6,126 nt of DNA. It comes from Candidatus Latescibacterota bacterium. Its GTDB lineage: Bacteria; JAAXHH01; JABIQT01. Below are positions 1 to 6,126 of the stretch, piece after piece; within the stretch, counting starts at the first letter, position 1; each line of letters begins with the position of its first letter. A program made the position numbers and the translations under genes. The notes beneath the pieces were generated by a model. The model was not told the DNA's origin. It searched no databases and worked only from the letters and a program-made list of their open reading frames with translations. The stretch is from assembly GCA_018667995.1 (NCBI GenBank), contig JABIQT010000072.1, forward strand, positions 1-6,126. Direction: 5' to 3'.

Positions 1-62
1 ACTATTGAGTCGAGCTGATACTATAGATCCTCCGACAACAAGCAAAAACGATCTATTGCGAG

Positions 63-1613
63 TTATTGGGTCGGTGGCGCCACCGGCAGCGCCATCCGTG
101 GCAGTTTTTCGTCGCGCATGGCCGTGTGGTATACGAAAGTCGCAATGACGACGGCCGCCTGCTTGAGGTCATCTTCGATCACGTATTCTGATACGTCTAC
201 ATTGGTATGATGGGTGCGGGTTCCATACTCGATGGGATCCTGGATGAACTGGAACCCGGGAAGTCCCGCCCAATTGAATGATAGATGATCCGTACCACCT
301 GTATTGCTGGTTGATACCGTAGTCGCACCCAGGTAGTGAAACGGCTTCAGATAGGCCTCAAAGACAGGCCTTACTCCCTCATTTCCTTGAAGATATATGC
401 CTCTTATCTTCCCGGTGCCGTTATCCATATTGAAGTAGCCTGAGAGTTTTTCATGCTCTCCCTTCAACTCCATCGTCATCAAATCGGCGAAGTGGTTCTT
501 TACGTAATTGACAGAACCCAGAAGCCCTTGTTCCTCCCCGGACCAAAGTGCAATTCTGATGGTACGACGTGGCTGAACACCGATAGCCTTCAGTATCCGG
601 ACAGCTTCCATCATGGCTGCGCTACCGGACGCGTTATCCGTAGCGCCCGTCCCGGAGTGCCAGGAATCCAGGTGCCCACCTAGCATGACGATCTCTTCCT
701 TGAGCCGCGGATCGCTGCCTGGAATCTCGGCCACAACGTTGTAGCCCTTTGTATCCTCGTTGTGGAAACGCGTCTTCAAACTCAGTTCAAGCGTCACGGG
801 AATATCGCGATCCAGTAGCCTGAGAATCCGTCCGTAATGCTCCTTGGCCATGACGAATGCCGGATACGTGTCATCCTCGCCCACTTTATATGGACCGTGA
901 GACCCCACCCGAAGTACGCCATGATCCCGACTGCTGGGTTCGATATAGGCGGCGACTCCTTCTTGTTTGAAGAAATACCGCCTCGCCTGTGCCCTCTCCC
1001 GGAAAGTAGACATCCGGCTCCGCAGGCCTGCATAGCTGCTGCTTCCGCCGGGCTCCATGACCTCTGCTCTGCCCGCAAGATTCTCTTCGCTATTTCGGGT
1101 AGCATCGGGTGTGAAGTGCGGATCCGGTTCCACCGGATATCCATTCATGACAATCTTGCCTTTGAGCTTGCCTCTGTATTCGTCGAAGTCACTGGCATCA
1201 GAGATATTCGTGAAAACCGGTGTGCCCTTCACACTGCCGTTGGTTCCCGGTGTCCATGCTTTCGGATAGGCGAGAAGATTCTGATATTGGGGGGCCGTCA
1301 TCTCTATGGAAAACCGCTCCACCGACCATCCACGTCCGAATTCTCCCCAGGGTTCTAACTTCGCATTTTGAAGCCCCCAATCAGCCATGGTATCTCGCGC
1401 CCATTCACTGGCGTGCTTCAGATTCGGCGATCCGGTAAGCCGTGGACCTGCCACATCGGTCAGATACTCCAGAGTTTCCATGACACGACTGTGCTGGAAT
1501 CCCTCAATCTTGATCCGAGCGATCACGCCTTGGTCAACCGATTCCTCTTGGGCAAATGATGACTGTACCGAAATGAGTGCGGCGAAAATAGCAACAAATA
1601 GCCGTCCGTGCAT
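63..1613 (-). CDS. Secreted M28-family zinc metallopeptidase with PA-like insert
   Basis: Predicted exported aminopeptidase or carboxypeptidase of family M28 (two catalytic zincs), probably periplasmic or extracellular. Residues 1-21 form a Sec signal peptide: a short basic start, a hydrophobic core, and likely cleavage after SSFA. No lipobox is visible. Residues about 125-280 sit between the N-terminal region and the main catalytic block and look like the PA-type insert of larger M28 enzymes. By the M28 pattern, the zinc ligands are H314 (GGHLDSW), D326 (TDNASG), E361 (WSGEEQG), D397 (NMDNG) and H468 or H469 (THHTNVD). The catalytic residues are D316 and E360. All are present, so the enzyme should be active. 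The 516-residue length is normal for PA-containing members. The ATG start is supported by a GGAGG site 6 bases upstream and by the signal peptide; the stop is TAA. It lies 111 bases downstream of sbcC and may be expressed separately. The family assignment is firm, but substrate and exo-specificity cannot be read from the sequence. Confidence 0.95.
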   Translation of the reverse strand: MHGRLFVAIFAALISVQSSFAQEESVDQGVIARIKIEGFQHSRVMETLEYLTDVAGPRLTGSPNLKHASEWARDTMADWGLQNAKLEPWGEFGRGWSVERFSIEMTAPQYQNLLAYPKAWTPGTNGSVKGTPVFTNISDASDFDEYRGKLKGKIVMNGYPVEPDPHFTPDATRNSEENLAGRAEVMEPGGSSSYAGLRSRMSTFRERAQARRYFFKQEGVAAYIEPSSRDHGVLRVGSHGPYKVGEDDTYPAFVMAKEHYGRILRLLDRDIPVTLELSLKTRFHNEDTKGYNVVAEIPGSDPRLKEEIVMLGGHLDSWHSGTGATDNASGSAAMMEAVRILKAIGVQPRRTIRIALWSGEEQGLLGSVNYVKNHFADLMTMELKGEHEKLSGYFNMDNGTGKIRGIYLQGNEGVRPVFEAYLKPFHYLGATTVSTSNTGGTDHLSFNWAGLPGFQFIQDPIEYGTRTHHTNVDVSEYVIEDDLKQAAVVIATFVYHTAMRDEKLPRMALPVAPPTQ

Positions 1614-1619
1614 GGGATA

Positions 1620-1624
1620 CCTCC
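1620..1624 (-). promoter_or_regulatory. Ribosome binding site of the M28 peptidase
   Basis: On the minus strand GGAGG (within TGGAGGT) lies 6 bases before the ATG at 1613. This is a near-ideal Shine-Dalgarno site and it fixes the start that includes the signal peptide. Confidence 0.85.
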
Positions 1625-1724
1625 AGGTTAATAATGGATCTCACTTACGAATAACGTTTGAACAAGGCTGTGCGCCAGAAAACGATACGACCAGGTGCCG
1701 ATGCTGCCTTTCAAAGATCATCAA

Positions 1725-4700
1725 CTAAACTGCTACTTCAAACATGGAACCGATATCAGGATATTTCACGACCTCGATTCTCGCAGGGAATGCACTCTTC
1801 AAACGATCCAGGTGGGTCACCACGATGATCTTGTCAAAATCGTTGCGGATCTCATGCAGGGCCCCAATGAGATCGTCGAGCCCCTCCGCGTCTTGAGTTC
1901 CAAACCCCTCGTCGATGATCAAGGTCCTCAGGCTGGTTCCAGCACGCCCCGCCAGCAGTTTGGACAAGGCGATTCTTAGCGCAAAGTCTGTTCGAAAGGC
2001 CTCTCCGCCCGAATACATCTCATAGGGGCGCGTGCCCATCTCATCGCTGATATGGATATCAAGCGTTTCTTTACTTCCACCCGTCTTGAGGTTTCTTAAT
2101 GGCTCAATGGAAATCTGGGTCCGGTTCCCTGTAAGGCGGCTCAAGATGCGGTTTGTTTCCTCTTCGATTTCGGGAATGGCATTCTCTATTATCAGCGCCT
2201 GAATCCCGTCCTTTCCGAACGCTGTGGCGAGTTTTTCGAACACCTGCAGATCCTTCGCGGCTTGATCCATCTGTGCTTTTACGGTGGGACGCTCAAGCTC
2301 GAGTTCCTTGAGACGTGCTGCCCGTTGCTGTTCGCCACCAAGTTGCCGATTCGCCTCATCCAGCTCAGATTGAGCCGACGCCAAAGCAGCCTGGAGCCTG
2401 AGGACCTCGCGATCACAAGAGTCCTCCTGTCCACACGTTCTATTGAGATTATCTATACGATCGGACAGAACCTGAATCTCGGCCGTGACGGCCTCTACCT
2501 TTTCTTCATCCTCAGCAGCGGTTTGAGTTGACGCCTTCAACTGCAGGCTGATCTGCGCCAGCTCCTCTCTTCGCCCAACTACCTCCCTGAGAATTCCTAC
2601 TCGCTTCCCAACCTCGCTATGACGATCGGCATCATAACTGAGAATCTTGAGATCTTCGATGACAGCGGATAGTTGTCCCCGTGCGTCAGGTGCGTAGTCG
2701 CGTCTGTCAAATTTGAGATCAAGTCTCTTGGCCGCGATCTCCAAAGGTCGTATCTCGGCAATTGCCCTTTCGTGGCGTGGATATGCATCGTCGAGCCTTG
2801 ACTTTTCGGTAACATGATTCTGTAGCTTCAGGAGAAGCGATTTGGAATCCTCGTGCTGTTTGGTATCATATCCAATGGTATCTTTTTCCCGCCTGCAGCG
2901 TGACACTTCTTCCATCAATTTCGGAGCGAAGGCACCGCTGGAAACAGTCTTCTCCAGTTCGGCCATCTTTCGGCGCACGCCCTGCATATCATTCGCAGCG
3001 GAGGATGCTTCTTTTATAGCGGATTCGACTGTGGCCACTGCACTCTGTGCGCTCTGAACCGTGGCCAGAAGAGGCCGATTTTGCTTGAACTGCAAGGCGA
3101 GTTGATCCCGTTGCTCCTGATACAGCTTAATTCCAGCCTCGTGCCTTTGAATCTCCTCGGCATGATCACGGACCATTTCTCCAAGATTCATCGATATACT
3201 TTCACGTCGGTTCCCGTCAAGAGACGCATCACAGAGGGGACAGTTTGTTCCCGCTCCGTGCTTGAGCATGGCCAGCTTGGCATCGGCATCTTCATCTTGA
3301 TGCTGGAACAATTTAATTCTATTCTTGAGGATCTCGATCTGAGTATTCAGACCCCGTCCTTTTTCCTCTATTTCCCGCTGTGCACCTTCTAATTCCTGGA
3401 GATCACGTAGCTCACGTGTCTTCTCCTCTGCAGACTCCTTTAGGCGACCGATCTGGGATGATCTATCGCTTAGTTCATGAAGACGATGCCCCAGACCAAC
3501 AAGCTCGCCCTGGAGTATTGTTCGATCCTTGTTGATCTGCTCCTCGAGCGCGCGAATTCTGCTATCTGATTCGTCGTGCTTGACCCGACGTTCTTCCCAG
3601 CTTTTCTCAACTTCGCCCGCATCAAGACAGGCCTGATATCCCTCTTCTGTTATCTTCCTTCGGGAAACAACGTCAGCGGTATCTTCAACTTGCTTCCTCA
3701 ACGAGTCAATCTGAGATGTCAGCGCATGCCTTTCCCGTTCCAACTCATGGCGCTTCTTTTCAATCACGCGCTCCAAAACTGATTTCTGCTCCGTAAGATC
3801 ACGGTCCTTGAGACTCTTTCTGTGCCATTCCTCGTGCTCAACCCCAAGTTTCTGAAGCTCCTCGTAGCCACTCTCAACCCGATCTCGGTCTGCCAGAGTA
3901 TAGGTATTGATCCGTGTCTTCAGTACCTCTATCCGTCTTAGGGCCGCTTTCTTTTCGATACAAAGCGCTGTCTCGCGAACCTTCAGTTCTGTGACTTGCT
4001 CAAGGGCTTTCATAGTCTCATTTTGCCGGATCAGCGCCGCCTTCAATTCCGTATCAAGCGCACATTTTTTCGCCTGGAGACCGTCAAGGGAGGATAGAAG
4101 CGAGGTCAGTTTCATTCCGCACTCTTCCGACTGTTCCAGCTCCGCGTCAATGAGTTGTAGCCGCCGGGCACCATCCCTCCGCATAGTATCCTGACGCTGC
4201 GCATGGATCCGTGCGCGATCGAGCAGAGCATCGTACTTCCACAGACCGAGTATATCGCCAAGGATCTCCTTGCGCTCACGGGCACTACGCCTGGTGAACT
4301 CGTCCGCCCTGCCTTGAAGGATGAATACCGAGTTGATAAATGTGCGAAAATCCATGCGCAACGTTTCCACGATCATCTGCTGCGTATTCGCCACGCTTCC
4401 TTGTGATATCGTGTGGTATCCGTCGCCCTCCAGGCTATAGATCTGAAATTCGAGGCTGCTCTTGCCACCTCGATCAGAACGGTATTTCCGAAGGATACGA
4501 TAACGCTCCCCGTCTGTCTCGAAGACAAATTCAACGGCCATTTCAACAGCGCCCATGCGAAGTAGGCGCTCATCTGGCTTTCGATCACCAGCGGCCTTGC
4601 GCGCCTCCCCCCACGTCGCCCAGGTTATAGCGTCTAGCAAGGCGGACTTACCGTGACCGTTGGCACCCGAGAGACAAACCACATGCAGTGAGGTGAAATC

Positions 4701-4763
4701 AAGGGTCGGCACGTCATCGCCGTAGCTCAGGAAGTTCTTGAGATTTAGACTTACAGGAATCAT
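1725..4763 (-). CDS. sbcC: SbcC/Rad50-type ATPase, exonuclease complex subunit
   Basis: ATPase subunit of the SbcCD (Mre11-Rad50-like) complex, which tethers DNA ends and uses ATP to control the SbcD nuclease that cuts hairpins and blocked double-strand ends; cytoplasmic. The 1012-residue protein has the full split-ATPase layout. The N-terminal lobe carries Walker A GANGHGKS (33-40) and Q-loop Q150 (FILQGR). A long charged coiled coil runs about 165-500, the zinc hook is CPLC (C508, C511), and the returning coiled coil runs about 520-870. The C-terminal lobe carries the signature SGGE (918-921), Walker B LIIDE (948-952), the D-loop around D958 and H-loop H984 (VVTHLD). The hook lies at almost exactly mid-length, and the total is close to E. 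coli SbcC (about 1050). The start is well fixed: an in-frame TAA directly precedes the ATG, and the first residues (MIPVSLNLKNF) match the family's usual opening. No Shine-Dalgarno site is visible. The stop is TAG. I call it SbcC from the bacterial context; generic Rad50-like ATPase is the safe alternative name. Confidence 0.96.
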   Translation of the reverse strand: MIPVSLNLKNFLSYGDDVPTLDFTSLHVVCLSGANGHGKSALLDAITWATWGEARKAAGDRKPDERLLRMGAVEMAVEFVFETDGERYRILRKYRSDRGGKSSLEFQIYSLEGDGYHTISQGSVANTQQMIVETLRMDFRTFINSVFILQGRADEFTRRSARERKEILGDILGLWKYDALLDRARIHAQRQDTMRRDGARRLQLIDAELEQSEECGMKLTSLLSSLDGLQAKKCALDTELKAALIRQNETMKALEQVTELKVRETALCIEKKAALRRIEVLKTRINTYTLADRDRVESGYEELQKLGVEHEEWHRKSLKDRDLTEQKSVLERVIEKKRHELERERHALTSQIDSLRKQVEDTADVVSRRKITEEGYQACLDAGEVEKSWEERRVKHDESDSRIRALEEQINKDRTILQGELVGLGHRLHELSDRSSQIGRLKESAEEKTRELRDLQELEGAQREIEEKGRGLNTQIEILKNRIKLFQHQDEDADAKLAMLKHGAGTNCPLCDASLDGNRRESISMNLGEMVRDHAEEIQRHEAGIKLYQEQRDQLALQFKQNRPLLATVQSAQSAVATVESAIKEASSAANDMQGVRRKMAELEKTVSSGAFAPKLMEEVSRCRREKDTIGYDTKQHEDSKSLLLKLQNHVTEKSRLDDAYPRHERAIAEIRPLEIAAKRLDLKFDRRDYAPDARGQLSAVIEDLKILSYDADRHSEVGKRVGILREVVGRREELAQISLQLKASTQTAAEDEEKVEAVTAEIQVLSDRIDNLNRTCGQEDSCDREVLRLQAALASAQSELDEANRQLGGEQQRAARLKELELERPTVKAQMDQAAKDLQVFEKLATAFGKDGIQALIIENAIPEIEEETNRILSRLTGNRTQISIEPLRNLKTGGSKETLDIHISDEMGTRPYEMYSGGEAFRTDFALRIALSKLLAGRAGTSLRTLIIDEGFGTQDAEGLDDLIGALHEIRNDFDKIIVVTHLDRLKSAFPARIEVVKYPDIGSMFEVAV

Positions 4764-4782
4764 TTACGGGTCGACCATCTAC

Positions 4783-4796
4783 GGCCTGCTTAGGCC
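4783..4796. repeat. Short inverted repeat in the sbcC leader
   Basis: A perfect 5-bp GC-rich inverted repeat, GGCCT and AGGCC around a 4-base loop, lies in the 65-base gap between the sugar-nucleotide gene and sbcC. It ends about 20 bases before the sbcC start. No T-run follows on either strand, so it is not a canonical terminator. It could be a weak leader hairpin or chance. Confidence 0.3.
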
Positions 4797-4828
4797 TTGG
4801 GTGTCTATCAGTTTGCTTCGGGGATCTG

Positions 4829-5797
4829 CTATACCTGCGTGCGCCAATAGTCCAAACATTCTGCAACAGTTTCCTGCCAGGTGTACGTCGGCGCCCACCC
4901 CGTGGCCTCGCGAAACTTGCTTGCGTCTCCTATGAGAACTGGTACATCGGAGGGGCGCATTCGATCCTCCTCTATTTTCGTTGTAATTTCACAATCCGAC
5001 AAGCTGAGCAGGTGGTCGAGTATTGCCTGGATGCGGGGATCGTTGCCAGAGCAGATGTTATATACTTCACCCCACTCGCACTTTCCATCGAGACTGATCC
5101 AATAAGCCTCTACTATATCCTTCACATTGGTCATGTCCCGAATGGATTCAAGGTTTCCATGATGTATAACCGGTTTCCGCATGCCCTTTTCGATCTGGGC
5201 AATCTGCAGGCTAAAGGACGCTTCGGCAAATCCCTCATGGCGTCGTGCACCGCTATGATTAAAGGCACGAGTACGAACGATCTTCATGCCGTAGCTCCTG
5301 GCATACTGAAACCCCAGTGAATCCTGGGCTACCTTGCTGCATGCATAGGGTGAAAGCGGGCGGAGTGGATTATCCTCCGCGATGGGAATCTCATCGGGAG
5401 CAACAAGACCGTATTCCTCGCTGCTTCCGCAAACCTGTATGCGGCAGTCGGGGCAGACTTCGCGAATGGCCTCAAAGAGATTTATCTGTCCGACTGCATT
5501 CGTCTGCATGCACTCCGCAGGAGCCAACCACGAGGTAGGTACGTGGGACATGGCGGCCATGTGAAAACATCTGTCCGGTTTATATTTGCGCACCATGGCG
5601 TATAAGCTATGCGTGTCGGAAAGATCGCCGATCTCCCATCGCACCTTGGGGTTATTCTGTAGGTGTTTGACGTTCTTCAGGTCCGATCTGCGGCGCCGCA
5701 AAGCGACTACTTCGAAATCAGGATGCTCTGACAAGATATAGTCGATCATGGTGCTGCCGACCATACCCGTAGCTCCTGTGATCATTACAGTTGACAT
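4829..5797 (-). CDS. Extended SDR sugar-nucleotide dehydratase/reductase, GDP-mannose 4,6-dehydratase or Rmd-like
   Basis: Cytoplasmic NAD(P)-dependent enzyme of the extended short-chain dehydrogenase family, likely acting on a nucleotide sugar (probably GDP-linked) for deoxy-sugar synthesis. In the 322-residue form, the Rossmann motif GATGMVG is at 8-14. An arginine cluster at 34-37 after the second strand suggests NADP preference. D58 lies in the conserved GDL turn. The catalytic set is S125/S126 and E127 in GSSEEYG, with Y151 and K155 in the YxxxK motif. The blocks RAFNHSGARR, GNLESIRD and VYNICSGN resemble GDP-mannose 4,6-dehydratase and GDP-4-keto-6-deoxy-mannose reductase (Rmd). The length fits Rmd better than typical Gmd (about 350-370), so dehydratase versus reductase is unresolved. 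The ATG at 5797 is chosen over one 8 codons upstream because AGGAGGGG sits 7 bases before it and the fold begins immediately after it. The stop is TAG. The gene starts 49 bases after the right-edge gene and ends 65 bases before sbcC, on the same strand. No glycosyltransferase or other sugar gene is visible nearby. Confidence 0.9.
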   Translation of the reverse strand: MSTVMITGATGMVGSTMIDYILSEHPDFEVVALRRRRSDLKNVKHLQNNPKVRWEIGDLSDTHSLYAMVRKYKPDRCFHMAAMSHVPTSWLAPAECMQTNAVGQINLFEAIREVCPDCRIQVCGSSEEYGLVAPDEIPIAEDNPLRPLSPYACSKVAQDSLGFQYARSYGMKIVRTRAFNHSGARRHEGFAEASFSLQIAQIEKGMRKPVIHHGNLESIRDMTNVKDIVEAYWISLDGKCEWGEVYNICSGNDPRIQAILDHLLSLSDCEITTKIEEDRMRPSDVPVLIGDASKFREATGWAPTYTWQETVAECLDYWRTQV

Positions 5798-5804
5798 AGA
5801 TATT

Positions 5805-5812
5805 CCCCTCCT
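5805..5812 (-). promoter_or_regulatory. Ribosome binding site deciding the start of the SDR gene
   Basis: AGGAGGGG on the minus strand, 7 bases before the ATG at 5797. The alternative in-frame ATG at 5821 lies upstream of this site and would add eight residues that do not belong to the Rossmann fold, so the downstream start is preferred. Confidence 0.88.
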
Positions 5813-5832
5813 GATTATCAATCCGAGCTAGC

Positions 5833-5853
5833 TTTTTGATTCGTAATCAAAAA
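5833..5853. repeat. Perfect 9-bp inverted repeat over a stop codon
   Basis: The arms TTTTTGATT and AATCAAAAA are separated by 3 bases. The repeat spans the TGA stop (5847-5849) of the right-edge gene and ends 20 bases before the ribosome binding site of the SDR gene. The T-run is on the 5' arm and the A-run on the 3' arm on both strands, the reverse of an intrinsic terminator. An operator, an AU-rich mRNA hairpin between two cistrons, or chance in an AT-rich spacer are all possible. Confidence 0.45.
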
Positions 5854-6126
5854 TCCGTTCGGTCTTTATCATGCTCTGCAGTCAGTTCTGTTTCTATTTG
5901 CCGAGCAGATGATCTCATACGCTCGGCGAACGGGGCGAGGTCAGGATTGTTCTCGAAATAGCGATCCAATGCATCCATGAGACCAAGATCCTCAGACACC
6001 GAAGATCGGCGCAGGCGCTCAGGGGCCGTGCTTTTTCGAACGATGGAAGCAACGAGAAAGGCCGGCTCAAGAGCTGATCTTATAACCTTGAGATCCACGA
6101 GGTGCTGCCGCTCCTCTTCAACACTA
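5847..6126 (-). CDS. 3' end of a gene running off the right edge; possible SbcD/Mre11 nuclease C-terminus
   Basis: Only the last 92 or so residues are visible. The frame stays open to the right edge, so the GTG at 6098 is probably internal and the gene is 5'-truncated by the window. The stop is TGA. The visible part is charged and helical, with no catalytic motif, signal peptide or membrane segment. Near its middle is a segment reading LGLMDALDRYFENNPDLAPF, followed by a charged helix (RSSARQIETEL). This resembles the C-terminal tail of some bacterial SbcD/Mre11-like exonucleases, where a block of the type DAL-x-x-YF is followed by a terminal helix. An SbcC homologue two genes downstream on the same strand supports this. 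The phosphodiesterase motifs that would prove it would lie outside the window. Otherwise it should be treated as a hypothetical protein fragment. Confidence 0.5.
   Translation of the reverse strand, partial: SVEEERQHLVDLKVIRSALEPAFLVASIVRKSTAPERLRRSSVSEDLGLMDALDRYFENNPDLAPFAERMRSSARQIETELTAEHDKDRTDF

Noticed and set aside
29-33. GGAGG on the minus strand downstream of the M28 stop, a possible ribosome binding site for a next gene
   Set aside because: No ATG, GTG or TTG follows at usable spacing inside the window.
42-59. GCAA/TTGC inverted repeat after the M28 stop as a terminator
   Set aside because: The stem is only 4 bp with a 10-base loop, too weak to call.
837-1358. A 173-codon open frame on the plus strand inside the M28 gene
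   Set aside because: It is antisense to a clearly coding region with all M28 catalytic motifs, its translation shows no recognisable domain, and no ribosome binding site stands out.
1685-1714. Possible promoter for the M28 gene on the minus strand: TTGAAA, an 18-base spacer, then TCGTAT
   Set aside because: The -35 is good but the -10 matches the consensus at only three of six positions. The 111-base gap leaves room for a promoter, but this match is too weak to annotate.
3907-4194. Plus-strand open frames opposite sbcC, such as this 95-codon one
   Set aside because: They are shadows of the coiled-coil coding sequence and have no recognisable domain or start signal.
5813-5821. A -10-like GATAAT just upstream of the SDR ribosome binding site
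   Set aside because: A transcript from it would begin within the Shine-Dalgarno site, and no -35-like sequence lies at the proper spacing.
5798-5821. Eight-residue upstream extension of the SDR protein
   Set aside because: The strong AGGAGGGG site lies between the two ATGs, and the Rossmann strand begins right after the downstream one.

Overview
All four genes in this 6.1 kb window are read from the minus strand, so they are transcribed from the right edge towards the left. In that order they are: the 3' end of a gene that enters from the right, possibly the C-terminus of an SbcD/Mre11-type nuclease; a short-chain-dehydrogenase sugar-nucleotide enzyme of the GDP-mannose 4,6-dehydratase/Rmd type; a full-length SbcC/Rad50-type ATPase; and a secreted M28-family zinc peptidase with an inserted PA-like domain. 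The intergenic gaps are short (49, 65 and 111 bases). I see no canonical intrinsic terminator between the genes, so co-transcription of at least the first three is plausible but unproven.

The window looks bacterial. It has tightly packed genes, clear AGGAGG-type ribosome binding sites and a Sec signal peptide. Base composition looks close to 50% GC by eye. The M28 protein, with its conserved C-terminal block ending in a proline-rich tail, resembles forms common in Gemmatimonadota, Acidobacteriota and related Gram-negative environmental lineages. That is an impression from memory and not a taxonomic assignment.

Functionally, SbcC and its nuclease partner SbcD form a complex that opens and trims DNA ends and hairpins. 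SbcC here has every expected part: Walker A, Q-loop, a central CPLC zinc hook between two coiled-coil arms, the SGGE signature, Walker B, D-loop and H-loop. If the right-edge fragment is SbcD, the sugar-nucleotide gene interrupts the usual adjacent sbcD-sbcC pair, which is the most unusual feature of the layout. The sugar enzyme would act in cytoplasmic deoxy-sugar nucleotide synthesis and the M28 peptidase outside the cytoplasm. Nothing in the sequence links either one to DNA repair.

I found no RNA genes, mobile elements, CRISPR arrays or long repeats. The small non-coding features are a perfect 9-bp inverted repeat over the stop codon of the right-edge gene, a 5-bp inverted repeat ahead of sbcC, and two strong ribosome binding sites. 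I do not see convincing evidence of a previously undescribed system.
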